This document shows, piece by piece, positions 6,769-17,044 of a stretch of DNA of 64,000 nt. Both the position numbers and the translations under genes were made by a program. The stretch covers positions 6,433-70,432 of the forward strand of contig CAXSDV010000011.1 in the NCBI GenBank assembly GCA_964235945.1, written 5' to 3'. The notes under the pieces are model-generated. The model was not told the origin of the DNA and ran no database searches. It saw only the letters and a list, made by a program, of their open reading frames with translations. The stretch is from JASLDZ01 sp964235945. GTDB taxonomy: Bacteria > Pseudomonadota > Alphaproteobacteria > Caulobacterales > Caulobacteraceae. Positions within the stretch are counted from its first letter, which is position 1. Every line of letters starts with the position of its first letter.

Positions 6769-8040
6769 GTGGCCTACCGTGAAGGACCCCTGTCGGACAT
6801 CAAGGTCCCGCTGACCTGGGCGGCGGGGGCCGCCGCCGTCGTGGCCGCGCTGATCGCGGTGGGCGTGCTCTTGGCCGACAAGCGCGAGGCTCCGGGCCAG
6901 GGCGGCTACGGCCCCGCCCGCAACGAGTTCGACGAGGTGGTGCAGCCGGTGGCGGGGGTGCTGGCCGCCCCCGTGCGCTGGGCGGAGGGCGGCGTCGGCT
7001 ACGTGCAGGGCTATTTTTTCGCGGTGGGCGAGAACCGCCGTCTCAAGGTGCGCGTGGCCGAGCTGGAGCGCTGGCGCGACGCGGCCATCGCGCTGAAGAA
7101 CGTCAACAGCCGCTACGAGGGCCTGCTCCAACTCAAGACCGAGCCGCCCATCCCCATGGTGTCCGCCCGGGTGGTGTCGGACGCGCGCGGCCCCTTCTCC
7201 AACGCGCGCCTGGCGGACGCGGGCTCCAACGAGGGGGTGCGCGAGGGCTATCCGGTGATGAGCGACCACGGCACGGTGGGCCGGGTGGTCGGGGTGGCGC
7301 CCGAGGCCAGCCGCATCCTGCTGCTCACGGACGCCGACAGCCGCACCCCCGTGATGATCGACCGGTCGGACGCGCGCGCGATCCTCACGGGCGACGGCGG
7401 CGGGGCGCCCCGGCTGGAGTACCTGCGCGGACCGGACGCGGCGCGGCCGGGCGACCTGGTGCTGACCTCCGGCGACGGCGGGGTGTTCCCGCGCGGCCTG
7501 CCCGTGGGCGTGGTGGCGCGCGACGTGCGCGGGGCCTGGCGCGTGCGCCTGTACGCCGACCGCCAGTCGCTCGACTATGTGCGCATCCTCGCCTTCAGCG
7601 ACTTCTCCAAGCTGACGGACCTCGCGCCCCTGTCCCAGCACGCCATGCCCGCGCTGTCGGCGGCCCAGGCCGCGCAGGTGGCCGCCGCCGCCGCGCCGCC
7701 GCCGCCGCGCCCGGCCCCCTCGCCGCCCGCCGCCGCGGGCGCCGCGCCCTCGCCGGCGGGCGCGAGCCGTTCGGCCCCGGCCGCTTCGGCTTCCGCCCTG
7801 CGCTCGACGACGGCGGCGCCTTCGACCGCGGTTCCGCGTGCCGCCGCGACCGCGCCGGCCGTCCCGCTCACGCCGGAGGAGGCCGCCCGTCGTGCGGCGG
7901 CCCGCGCCAAGGCCAAGGCGCTCGCCCTGGCCAGGGCCAAGGCCAAGTCCGCTTCGGCCCTCACCGCGGCGGGCTCGCCGCGCAAGCCCGTGCCCTACGC
8001 CAAGCTGAAGCGCGCCGATCCGGTGGGAGCCGACCGGTGA
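6769..8040 (+). CDS. mreC: rod-shape-determining protein MreC
   Basis: MreC is the single-pass periplasmic scaffold that contacts PBP2 and activates the elongasome. The GTG start at 6769 opens AYREGPLSDIKVPLTW, then one transmembrane helix (about residues 15-37), a coiled coil (ENRRLKVRVAELERWRDAAIAL) and the beta-barrel MreC domain (PMVSARVVSDARGPFSNARLADAGSNEGVREGYPVMSDHGTVGRV). The 423-residue length exceeds the usual 280-320 because of a 130-residue Ala/Pro-rich C-terminal tail ending in a basic KAKALALARAKAKSAS stretch. That tail is presumably disordered in the periplasm. It overlaps mreD by 4 bp (GTGA). Confidence 0.96.
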   Translation: MAYREGPLSDIKVPLTWAAGAAAVVAALIAVGVLLADKREAPGQGGYGPARNEFDEVVQPVAGVLAAPVRWAEGGVGYVQGYFFAVGENRRLKVRVAELERWRDAAIALKNVNSRYEGLLQLKTEPPIPMVSARVVSDARGPFSNARLADAGSNEGVREGYPVMSDHGTVGRVVGVAPEASRILLLTDADSRTPVMIDRSDARAILTGDGGGAPRLEYLRGPDAARPGDLVLTSGDGGVFPRGLPVGVVARDVRGAWRVRLYADRQSLDYVRILAFSDFSKLTDLAPLSQHAMPALSAAQAAQVAAAAAPPPPRPAPSPPAAAGAAPSPAGASRSAPAASASALRSTTAAPSTAVPRAAATAPAVPLTPEEAARRAAARAKAKALALARAKAKSASALTAAGSPRKPVPYAKLKRADPVGADR

Positions 8041-8552
8041 GCCGCGCGCCCGGCCAGGGCCTGCAGCCGCTACGCTGGCTGGGCGTCCCGCTCGTCCTGT
8101 CGCTGCTGGCGACCCTGGTGTTCGCCACGCCGCTGCGCGTGGCGGGCCTGGCCCTGCCCGAGCCGGTCTTCCCCATGGCGCCCGCCTTCGCCTGGGCGGT
8201 GATCCGGCCCTCGATCCTCGGACCCTTCCTGCTGCTGGCGGCGGGGCTGTTCCTGGACTTCTTCTGGGGCGGGGCGATCGGACTGTGGGCCTTGTCGCTG
8301 TTGATCGCCTACGGCATGGCGCTGCTGGCGCGCAAGCTGATGGCCGGCCAGAGCGTGCAGGTGCTCTGGATTTGGTACGCGGCGGCTACGGCGCTGGCCT
8401 TCGGGGCCGCCTATCTGTTCGTCATGCTGGACACCCACGTCGCGCCCGATCCGGTGGGCGTGGCGCTCCAGCTCCTGGCGACCGCCGCCCTGTTCCCCCT
8501 GGCGCGGCGGCTGATCGAACGCTTCGAAGACGCCGACATCCGTTTCCGCTGA
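8037..8552 (+). CDS. mreD: rod-shape-determining protein MreD
   Basis: This 171-residue inner-membrane protein has five or six hydrophobic helices and belongs to the MreD family, the small integral partner of MreC in the elongasome. The GTG start overlaps the mreC stop, so translation is probably coupled. The segment PSILGPFLLLAAGLFLDFFWGGAIGLWALSLLIAYG carries the conserved FLDFFWGGPLG-like MreD motif. The protein ends with a short charged tail (RRLIERFEDADIRFR). Position between mreC and mrdA confirms the call. Confidence 0.95.
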   Translation: MSRAPGQGLQPLRWLGVPLVLSLLATLVFATPLRVAGLALPEPVFPMAPAFAWAVIRPSILGPFLLLAAGLFLDFFWGGAIGLWALSLLIAYGMALLARKLMAGQSVQVLWIWYAAATALAFGAAYLFVMLDTHVAPDPVGVALQLLATAALFPLARRLIERFEDADIRFR

Positions 8553-8562
8553 GGGCGCGACC

Positions 8563-10572
8563 ATGACCGCCGAACCCCAGATCGTCTTCGACGAGGTCAA
8601 CGAGCGCCAGGGCGCCTTCCACCGCCGCACCTTCCTGTTGGGTGGGTTCGCGGGGCTGGGGGCGCTGGCGCTGACCGGGCGGCTCGCCCAGCTGCAGATC
8701 GTCGACGCCCAGCGCTATTCCACCATGTCGGCGTCCAACCAGTTCAACTTCCGCCTGCGCACCCCGCCGCGCGGCCGCATCGTCGACAGGAACGGCGTCG
8801 CCATCGCCGCCTCGCGCCCGGACTTCCGCCTGCTCATGCGCCGCGACGAGGTCAAGGACGTGCCCGCGGCGCTCGCCAACCTCGCCCAGCTCATCCCCAT
8901 CAGCGACGCGCGCCAGGCGAGCCTGGCGCGCCAGATCGCCGACAGCCCGCGCGGCGCCCCGGTGGCGGTGGCCAACGACCTGACCTGGGAGGAGTTCAGC
9001 CGCATCAGCGCCAGGAGCCCAGAGCTCCCGGGCGTGATCCCGGACGTGGGCGAGGCGCGCGTCTACCCCATGGGCGGCGCCTTCGCCCACGTGATCGGCT
9101 ACGTGTCCAAGGTCACCGAGCAGGACATCGACAACGCCGACGACCCCAACGACCGCCTGCTGCTCGACCCGGGCTTCCGCATCGGCAAGCAGGGCGTCGA
9201 GAAGGCGCTGGACACCGAACTGCGCGGCAAGCCCGGCTTCCAGAAGGTGGAGGTCGACAGCGTCGGCCGCGTGATCCGCTACGACCCCGCCGGCGACATC
9301 CCCGCCACCGCGGGCGCCGAGGTGCAGCTCACCCTGGACGCCGACATCCAGCAGCGCGCGCTGGAGTTGTTCGGCCCCGAGAGCGGCGCGGCGGTGATGA
9401 TGGACTGCCGCACGGGCGACGTGCTGTGCATGGCGTCGGCCCCCTCGTTCGACCCCAACAGCTTCGTGGCCGGCGCCCCCGCCCCCTACTACCGGCAGTT
9501 GGCCACCTACGACCACAAGCCGCTGCTGGACAAAGCGCTGAGCGCCACCTTCCCGCCGGGCTCCACCTTCAAGACGCTGGTGGCCATGGCGTGCCTGGAG
9601 CACGGCTATGATCCCAAGACCGTGCACGTCTGCGGCAAGTACTTCTCCTACGGCGGCCACACCTGGAAATGCGACAAGGCGCACGGTCCGCTCAACATGT
9701 GGCAGGCCATCGCCGCTTCGTGCGACGTCTATTTCTACCAGGCCATACTCACCGCCGGGCCGGACCGGGTCGCCGACCTCGCCAAACGCTTCGGCCTGAT
9801 GCAGACCTTCGACGTGGGCATCCCCGGCCAGCACAAAGGCTTGGTGGGCGACACCGCCTGGAAGCGACGGGCGGTGAAGAACGACAAGACCTGGCACCCG
9901 GGCGACACCGTCTCCATGGGCATCGGCCAGGGTTACGTGGCGGTGAACCCGCTGCAGCTGTGCGTGCAGTGCTCGCGCATCGCCAACGGGACCAAGGCGG
10001 TGACGCCGCGCCTCGTCCACTCGGTGGGGGGGCGTGAGCAGCCGCGGCCGGAATTCGCCGACCTGGGTGTCGATCCCGCCCACGTGCAGTACGTCCGCAA
10101 CGCCATGGCCTCCGTGATCAGCTGGAACCGCGGCACGGTGGGAGAGGTCAACAAGGGCGACCTGGGCCTCGGCCCCAACATGAGCTGGGCCGGCAAGTCG
10201 GGCACCGCCCAGAGCCACGCCTACGGCGGCGGCATCGGCCAGCACGGGGCGGTGGGGGCCTGGAGCGGGCGCGACCACGCCTGGTTCATCGCCTACGCTC
10301 CCGCCGACACGCCGCGCTACGCGGTGAGCGTGCTGGTGGAGCACGGCGGCTTCGGCGCGGGGGCCTCAGCGCCGCGGGCCAAGGAACTGCTGCGCCTGGC
10401 GCTCATCAAGGACCCCGAGCTGCGTTCGCGCATCGAGCGGCCGATCGGCGGCGATCCGCAGCCGGCGGCCGCGGCTCCCTCACCCGCCGCCGGCCCGCCC
10501 ATGGACCCGGCCCCCGACCTGCCCGTCGCGCCCGACCAGGGGGCCATCGCCGCCTCCGCCCAAGCCACCTAG
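8563..10572 (+). CDS. mrdA: penicillin-binding protein 2 (elongasome transpeptidase)
   Basis: PBP2 is the class B transpeptidase that crosslinks lateral-wall peptidoglycan together with RodA. The 669-residue protein has an N-terminal anchor (TFLLGGFAGLGALALTGRLAQL), the class B dimerisation domain (RTPPRGRIVDRNGVAIA; AFAHVIGYVSKV) and a transpeptidase domain. Catalytic motifs are intact: S334-T-F-K337, S386-C-D388 and K545-S-G-T548. The C-terminal 60 residues are Pro/Ala-rich. It starts 10 bp after mreD with GAGGG upstream and is followed 10 bp later by rodA. Confidence 0.97.
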   Translation: MTAEPQIVFDEVNERQGAFHRRTFLLGGFAGLGALALTGRLAQLQIVDAQRYSTMSASNQFNFRLRTPPRGRIVDRNGVAIAASRPDFRLLMRRDEVKDVPAALANLAQLIPISDARQASLARQIADSPRGAPVAVANDLTWEEFSRISARSPELPGVIPDVGEARVYPMGGAFAHVIGYVSKVTEQDIDNADDPNDRLLLDPGFRIGKQGVEKALDTELRGKPGFQKVEVDSVGRVIRYDPAGDIPATAGAEVQLTLDADIQQRALELFGPESGAAVMMDCRTGDVLCMASAPSFDPNSFVAGAPAPYYRQLATYDHKPLLDKALSATFPPGSTFKTLVAMACLEHGYDPKTVHVCGKYFSYGGHTWKCDKAHGPLNMWQAIAASCDVYFYQAILTAGPDRVADLAKRFGLMQTFDVGIPGQHKGLVGDTAWKRRAVKNDKTWHPGDTVSMGIGQGYVAVNPLQLCVQCSRIANGTKAVTPRLVHSVGGREQPRPEFADLGVDPAHVQYVRNAMASVISWNRGTVGEVNKGDLGLGPNMSWAGKSGTAQSHAYGGGIGQHGAVGAWSGRDHAWFIAYAPADTPRYAVSVLVEHGGFGAGASAPRAKELLRLALIKDPELRSRIERPIGGDPQPAAAAPSPAAGPPMDPAPDLPVAPDQGAIAASAQAT

Positions 10573-10582
10573 AGGCCGTCCC

Positions 10583-11737
10583 ATGAGCGCCACCGCCCTT
10601 TCCCGGCCCGGCCAGCGCGACCGGGTGTCGATGAAGCTGCCGGAGATCGACTGGAACCTCGTGGCGCTGCTGTCGGCGGTGGCGGGGATCGGGATCGCCA
10701 TGTTGTACTCGGCGGCGGGCGGGCACTGGAAGCCATGGGCGTTCCCCACCCTGGTCCGCTACGGCGCGTGCGTGGTCATCATGCTGGGGCTGTCCCTGGT
10801 GAGCCTGCGCACCTGGTTCGCCCTGGCCTACCCCGTCTACGGGATCGGCTTCCTGCTGCTGCTGGCGGTGATGGTGGTGGGCCACTCGGCGCTGGGGGCG
10901 CAGCGCTGGCTGCACGTGGGCCCCGTCGGCGTGCAGCCCTCGGAGGTGATGAAGGTGGGCCTCGTGCTGGCCCTGGCGCGCTTCTACCACGGCCTGTCGG
11001 CGCGAGAGGCGGTGTGGAGCTGGAAGCTCGTCGTCCCCGCCCTCCTGATCGCCGCCCCCGCCGCGCTGGTGGTCAAGCAGCCGGACCTCGGCACGGGGCT
11101 GCTGATCGCCTTCACGGGGCTGGCCATGATGTTCGTGGCGGGGCTGACCTGGCGCGTGCTGGCGGCGGGCGCGGTCGCCGCGGTGGTGGCGGTGCCGCCC
11201 GTGGTGATGTTCGCCCTGCACGGCTACCAGCGCGACCGGGTGCTGACTTTCCTGAACCCGGGCGCGGATCCGGGCGGCGCGGGCTACCACATCATCCAGG
11301 CGGAGACGGCCCTGGGCTCGGGGGGCCTGCTGGGCAAGGGCTTCGGCCTGGGCAGCCAGAGCCACCTCAACTTCCTGCCCGAGAAGCACACGGACTTCAT
11401 CTTCGCCACCTTCGCCGAGGAGTTCGGCTTCGTGGGCTGCTTCGTGCTGCTGGCGCTCTACGCGGCGATCATCGTCATCTGCCTGCGCATCGCGTCGGTG
11501 AGCCACAGCCACTTCGGCCGCATGTCGGCGGCGGGGATCACCGCCACCTTCGCGCTCTACATCCTGATCAACGCGGCCATGGTGATGGGCATGGCCCCGG
11601 TGGTCGGCGTGCCCATGCCGCTGATGAGCTATGGCGGCACCGTGATGATCACCGTGATGATCGGCTTCGGACTGGTCCAGTCGGTGCGCGTGCACCGCTA
11701 CGCCGAGGTGACGCGCGGCGGCGGGGCGTTTTTCTGA
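10583..11737 (+). CDS. rodA: SEDS peptidoglycan glycosyltransferase RodA
   Basis: RodA polymerises lipid II into glycan strands in partnership with PBP2. The 384-residue protein has about ten membrane helices and SEDS signatures: GAQRWLHVGPVGVQPSEVMKV, VVKQPDLGTGLLI (with the essential loop aspartate), GYQRDRVLTFLNPGADP, GSGGLLGKGFGLGSQSHLNFLPEKHTDFIFATFAEEFGF and the C-terminal GVPMPLMSYGGTVM. A short N-terminal cytoplasmic extension precedes the first helix. It is the last gene of the mre/mrd cluster; a 90-bp gap separates it from the next operon. Confidence 0.97.
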   Translation: MSATALSRPGQRDRVSMKLPEIDWNLVALLSAVAGIGIAMLYSAAGGHWKPWAFPTLVRYGACVVIMLGLSLVSLRTWFALAYPVYGIGFLLLLAVMVVGHSALGAQRWLHVGPVGVQPSEVMKVGLVLALARFYHGLSAREAVWSWKLVVPALLIAAPAALVVKQPDLGTGLLIAFTGLAMMFVAGLTWRVLAAGAVAAVVAVPPVVMFALHGYQRDRVLTFLNPGADPGGAGYHIIQAETALGSGGLLGKGFGLGSQSHLNFLPEKHTDFIFATFAEEFGFVGCFVLLALYAAIIVICLRIASVSHSHFGRMSAAGITATFALYILINAAMVMGMAPVVGVPMPLMSYGGTVMITVMIGFGLVQSVRVHRYAEVTRGGGAFF

Positions 11738-11827
11738 CGCGCAGGGGCTTTGCGGATCGGGACGGCGCGGCGATCCTCGCCTAGTCTCGCAAGGACGCGG
11801 GGCTGCGGGCGGGGAGGCGGGGCGGGC

Positions 11828-12499
11828 ATGGCGGCGGACGACCTCGCGGCCGCGCACGCCCGCCTGCTGCGCGACCCCCGCATCCAGTTCGACTTCCCGC
11901 GCTACGTCCCGCCCCCGGCGCACCCCCCGCCGCGCTGGCTGACCGCCTTCCTGCGCTGGCTGGCGGGGTTGGGCGGCGGCGACCGCCCGCACGGCGCGAG
12001 CGTGCAACTGGACGCGTGGGCGGCGTGGACCGGCTTCGGCCTGCTGGTCGCCCTGGCCCTGGCCGCCGTCGCCTTCGACCTCCTGCGCCGGCGCGCCCGC
12101 ACCCCCGCGCCGGCCTCCGTGGACCTGGACGGCTCGGACCTGCGCCCGGTGCGCGCGCGCGCCCTGGCGCTCCTGGCCGACTGCGACGCGCTGGCGGCGC
12201 AGACCCGCTACGGGGAGGCCGCGCGCCTGCTGCTCCAGCGCTGCCTCCTGGACATCGAGGAACGCCGGCCGGGGACGCTGCGCCCCGCCTGGACCGCGCG
12301 GGAGGTCGCCGGCTGGAGCGCCCTGCCCGGCCCGGTGCGCGCCGACCTCCTGCCCATCGTGGCCCAGGCGGAGCGCCACAGCTTCGCCGCCGCCCCCGTG
12401 GCCGCCACCGACTGGGGCGCCTGCCGCCGCGCCTACGAACGCTTCGCCTTTCCCCAGGCGTGGGAGGACGCGCCCGCGCCCGCGAGGGTTCCGGCGTGA
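11828..12499 (+). CDS. DUF4129 family membrane protein (MoxR operon)
   Basis: The ATG at 11828 follows a GGGGAGG-rich ribosome binding site. The 223-residue protein has a Pro-rich N-terminus, one transmembrane helix (about 65-85, WTGFGLLVALALAAVAFDLL), and a cytoplasmic DUF4129-type helical domain: RARALALLADCDALAAQTRYGEAARLLLQRCLLDIEERRPG, followed by TAREVAGWS and the C-terminal YERFAF motif. DUF4129 proteins are found next to MoxR/DUF58 pairs, sometimes fused to transglutaminase-like domains, which are absent here. It is the first gene of six overlapping genes; the next start codon overlaps its stop (GTGA). Confidence 0.85.
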   Translation: MAADDLAAAHARLLRDPRIQFDFPRYVPPPAHPPPRWLTAFLRWLAGLGGGDRPHGASVQLDAWAAWTGFGLLVALALAAVAFDLLRRRARTPAPASVDLDGSDLRPVRARALALLADCDALAAQTRYGEAARLLLQRCLLDIEERRPGTLRPAWTAREVAGWSALPGPVRADLLPIVAQAERHSFAAAPVAATDWGACRRAYERFAFPQAWEDAPAPARVPA

Positions 12500-13729
12500 G
12501 CGCGGCGCGCTCCGCTTCGTCGCCCCCCGCCGCGGGCCGGGCGGCGCTGGTGCTGGCGGTGGTCGGCGTGCTGGCCTTCGCCGGTTTCCTGGCGAGCCTG
12601 GCGGGCGCGCCGGACGGCGGCGGCGACACCCGCGGCGCCAACGCCCTGTCGCGCTCGGCGGTGGGCTACGCCGGGCTCGTGCGCCTGCTGGGCGCGACGG
12701 GGCGCGACGTGCGGATCACCCGCGGATCACCCCCGGCGCAGGGGCTGCTGGTGCTCACCCCCGGCCCGGGCTCCACCCCCGCCGCCGTGGACCGGCTGGT
12801 CGCGGGCCGCACCGCCCTGGTGCTCTTCCCCAAGTGGAGCGCCCCGCGCGACCGGCGCCGCGCCGGCGGGGTGCTCAAGGCGGGTCTGGACAAAGACGGC
12901 ATGTCCGACGTCCTGAACCTCGCCCCCGCGGAGCCGGACCGTTCGCTCAAGGCCGCCGAGGGGGTGGGCCGGCCCGTCCTGCGGCCGGCGCCCGACGCGG
13001 CGCGCGCGGGTGGAGCGTCCGCCGTCCTGGCCGCGCGCTTCGCCCGGCCCTCGCCGGTCGGCCCGATCGACACCTTCTTCACCTTCGACCAGGGCCGCCA
13101 GATTCCCCTGCTGGTGGACGGAGCCGGCCGCGCGGTGCTGGTGCGGCTGCCCGGGCGGCCCGTCCACCTCCTGTCGGACGCCGACCTGTTCAACAACCAG
13201 GGCCTGGCCTCCCTCGACACCGCCCGCGCCGCCGTGGCCGTCGTCGACGCCCTGCGCGCGGGCGGGCCGGTGAGCTTCGACGTGTCGCTGAACGGCTTCG
13301 GGGTGCGGCGCAACGCGTTGGCGCTGATGGTGCGCCCGCCCTTCGCCGCCGCCACCGCCTGCCTGGTGCTGGCCGCGCTGCTGGCGGGTCTGCACGGGTT
13401 GCAGCGCTTCGGGCCGCCCGGGCGCGAGGCGCGCGCCTACGGCTTCGGCAAGCTCGCCCTGGTGGACAGCGCCGCCTCCCTGCTGGCGACCGCACGGCGC
13501 GAGCCCCGGCTGGCGCGGCCCTACGCCGAGCTCGTGCGCGCCGAAACCGCGCGGGCGCTCGGCCTGGACGCGGCGAGCGGACCGGGGGCCGCCGAGCTCG
13601 ACCGGACGGCGGCGCGACGCGGCGCGACGCCCTGGGGCGCGCTGGTGGACGCCGCGCGCGCGGTGCGCACGCCCGCCGCGCTCATGCTGTACGTCCGGCG
13701 GCTGCAGGACTGGCGCACGGAGGTGACGG

Positions 13730-13740
<11 letters not shown>
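12496..13740 (+). CDS. DUF4350 family membrane protein (MoxR operon)
   Basis: The GTG at 12496 overlaps the preceding stop. The 414-residue protein has an N-terminal helix (ALVLAVVGVLAFAGFLASLAG), an extracytoplasmic DUF4350 region with NALSRSAVGYAGLVRLLGATGRDVRITRG and a GATase/IFT52-like alternating fold (GLLVLTPGPGSTPAAVDRLVAGRTALVLFPK), then a second helix near residue 285 (PPFAAATACLVLAALLAGLHGL). The cytoplasmic tail contains DSAASLLATARREPRLARPYAELV and repeated TARALGL-type helices. The family partners MoxR/DUF58 in many genomes. The 3' end overlaps the MoxR gene by 11 bp. Confidence 0.85.
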
Positions 13741-14686
<946 letters not shown>

Positions 14687-14705
14687 AGCCGGCGGGCGCG
14701 AGGGC

Positions 14706-16013
14706 GTGATCCATCCCACGGTCCGCGCGGTGGGCTGGGCGGGGGCCGGGGCGCCCCTGGCGCTCGGGCTCGCCCTGGCCGCGCCCGGACTGTGGGGCCT
14801 GGGCCTGCTGTGGGCCGTCGGCGTTCTGGCGCTGGTGCTGGCGGACGCGGTGCTGGCCTGGCGCGCGGGCGCCGTGGCGCTGGAGGTCGCCCTTCCGACG
14901 GGCCTCGCCCTGGGCGCGCCCGGGGCGGCGACGGCCGTGGCGCGCTTCGCCGGGCGCGCGCCCCGGCGGGCGGAGGCGGCGCTGGGCTGCGACGGGCGCA
15001 TCGCCCCCTCGCCGGCCCTGGCCGTGACCGCGCCCACGGGCGGTTGCGCGCGCTTCGCCTTCACCCTGGAGCCCCTGGCGCGCGGGCCGGGGCGGGTGGA
15101 GCGCGCCTGGGTGCGCTGGCCGGGCCCGCTGGGCCTCGCGCGCCGCCAGGTGGAGCGCGTGCTGGACCTGGACCTGCCGGTGGCCGCCGACCCCCGCCCC
15201 GCGCGGGAGGCCGCCCTGCGCCTGCACGGCCGCGGCGCGGGGGGCGACAAGCTCCAGCCGGACGTGGGGCGCGGCGGCGAATTCCAGGCGTTGCGCGAGT
15301 TCGCGGCGGGCGGCGACCGGCGCGCCATCGATTGGAAGCAGTCGGCCCGCCACGGGGCGCTGCTGGCGCGCGAAACCCGGGCGGAGCGCAACACGCCGCT
15401 GGTGCTGGTCTTCGACACGGGCCGCCAGATGGTGGAGCCGCTGGACGGCCAGTCGCGGCTGGACCGGGCGGTGGCGGCGGGGCTGGCCCTGGCCTATGCG
15501 GCGCTGACCACCGGCGACCGGGTGCGCGTGTTCGGCTTCGGCGCCCGTCCGGGCCTGTCCACCGGCTTCCTGAGCGGGGTCCGCGCCTTCCCGGCGCTGC
15601 GCACCCTGCTGGCGCGGCTGGAGGCGGGGGAGGAGGACGCCAACCCGACCCTGGGCCTGTTGACGCTGGCGGGCGCCCTGGAGCGGCGCGCGCTGGTGGT
15701 GGTGTTCACCGACTTCGCGGACCCCACGGCGGCCGAGCTGACCGTCTCCGCGCTGGGCCGCCTGGCGCAGCGCCACCTGGTGGTGTTCGCGACCTTCGCC
15801 GACGCGGAGCTCGAGCCCCTGGTGCGCCGTCCGCCCGAGGCTGCGTCGGACGTGTCGCGCGCGGTGATCGCCGCCGCCCTGCTGGACGACCGGCGCCGGG
15901 TGCTGCTGCGCCTGCGCCGGCTGGGCGTGCGCGTGGTGGAGGCCCCCTACGCCCGCATCGGCGCCGCGCTCCTGGACGACTACCTCCACGTCAAGCGGCG
16001 CGACCTCGTGTGA
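14706..16013 (+). CDS. DUF58 (VWA-like) protein, partner of MoxR
   Basis: This 435-residue protein has a GTG start at 14706. Two N-terminal membrane helices (about 5-50) are followed by a beta-rich region and the DUF58 domain. The signature RGGEFQALREFAAGGDRRAIDWKQSARHGALLARE is clear. The von Willebrand A-like fold comes next (LVLVFDTGRQM, then RLDRAVAAGLALAYAALTTGDRVRVFGFG). The metal-ion-dependent adhesion site is altered: DTGRQ replaces DxSxS, so Mg-dependent ligand binding of the usual sort seems unlikely. It sits between MoxR and SpoIIM genes and overlaps the next start by 4 bp. Confidence 0.92.
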   Translation: MIHPTVRAVGWAGAGAPLALGLALAAPGLWGLGLLWAVGVLALVLADAVLAWRAGAVALEVALPTGLALGAPGAATAVARFAGRAPRRAEAALGCDGRIAPSPALAVTAPTGGCARFAFTLEPLARGPGRVERAWVRWPGPLGLARRQVERVLDLDLPVAADPRPAREAALRLHGRGAGGDKLQPDVGRGGEFQALREFAAGGDRRAIDWKQSARHGALLARETRAERNTPLVLVFDTGRQMVEPLDGQSRLDRAVAAGLALAYAALTTGDRVRVFGFGARPGLSTGFLSGVRAFPALRTLLARLEAGEEDANPTLGLLTLAGALERRALVVVFTDFADPTAAELTVSALGRLAQRHLVVFATFADAELEPLVRRPPEAASDVSRAVIAAALLDDRRRVLLRLRRLGVRVVEAPYARIGAALLDDYLHVKRRDLV

Positions 16014-17044
16014 GCGAGCCCGGCCCGTTCCCGCCCCCCGCGGCCTCCGCCCCGCCCAGCCGCCGCCTGCGCGAGGAGCGCGAGGCCGATTGGCGCCGCT
16101 TGGAGGGGCTGTTGGCCCGCATGGAGAAGGGCTCCTTCGCGCGGCTGACGGAGGCGGAGGTGATCGCCCTGCCGGGCCTGTACCGCTCGGCGGTGTCGTC
16201 CCTGGCCACCGCGCGCGCCGTGTCGCTGGACGCGGCGCTGACCGGCTACCTGGAGAGCCTGTGCCTGCGCGCCTACTTCATCGTCTACGGCGTGCGCACG
16301 CGTCCCATGGAGGCGGTGGCGCGCTTCTTCGCCGCCGGCTGGCCGCGGGCGGTGCGCGCGCTGGGGGCCGAGACGCTGGTCGCCGCCGCCGTGGGCCTGT
16401 TCGGCGCGGTGGCGGCCTTCCTGCTCGTGCGCTCCGACCCGTCCTGGTTCTCCGCCTTCGTGGAGGGGGCGCTGGCCCAGGGCCGCGGGCCCGACGCCTC
16501 CACCGCCGAACTGCGCGCGGGGCTCTACGGCGGGGACGGCGGGGCGGGAACGGGCGGCCTGGCCGTGTTCGGCGCGGCCTTGTTCACCCACAACGCGCAG
16601 ATCGCCCTGTTCGCCTTCGCGCTGGGCTTCGCCCTGGGCCTGCCCACCGCCTTCCTGGTGCTGGCCAACGGGGCGACGCTCGGGGCCTTCCTGGCGCTCT
16701 ACGCCGGGCGGGGGCTCGGCTGGCCGCTGGCGGGGTGGCTCATGGTGCACGGCACCACCGAGCTGTTCGCCATCACCCTGGCCGCCGCCGCGGGCCTGCG
16801 CCTGGGCCGCGCCCTGGCTTTTCCCGGCGCGCTCACCCGGCTGGAGTCGGTGCGCGCCGCCGGTCGCGCCGCCGCCCCCGTCGCCGCGGGGGTGGTGGTG
16901 ATGCTGATGGCGGCGGGGGCCCTGGAGGGGGTGGCGCGCCAGCTCATCCGCGGCGACCTCTCCCGAGGCCTGGTGGCGGCGGGGGTGCTGACCCTGTGGC
17001 TGGCCTACTTCTACGGGCCGGCGGGGCGGAAGGGCCCGCGGTGA
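16010..17044 (+). CDS. SpoIIM-family (stage II sporulation protein M-like) membrane protein
   Basis: The GTG at 16010 overlaps the DUF58 stop. The 344-residue protein opens with a cytoplasmic helical region (WRRLEGLLARMEKGSFARLTEAEVIALPGLYRSAVSSLATAR) containing an ARA-type repeat found in this family, then five or six membrane helices. The SpoIIM signature FGAALFTHNAQIALFAFALGFALGLPTAFLVLANGATLGAF and the WLMVHGTTELFAITLAAAAGLRLG motif are both present. Despite its name, the family is widespread in non-sporulating bacteria. In sporulating Firmicutes SpoIIM works with cell-wall hydrolases, so an envelope role is plausible but inferred. Confidence 0.9.
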   Translation: MSEPGPFPPPAASAPPSRRLREEREADWRRLEGLLARMEKGSFARLTEAEVIALPGLYRSAVSSLATARAVSLDAALTGYLESLCLRAYFIVYGVRTRPMEAVARFFAAGWPRAVRALGAETLVAAAVGLFGAVAAFLLVRSDPSWFSAFVEGALAQGRGPDASTAELRAGLYGGDGGAGTGGLAVFGAALFTHNAQIALFAFALGFALGLPTAFLVLANGATLGAFLALYAGRGLGWPLAGWLMVHGTTELFAITLAAAAGLRLGRALAFPGALTRLESVRAAGRAAAPVAAGVVVMLMAAGALEGVARQLIRGDLSRGLVAAGVLTLWLAYFYGPAGRKGPR

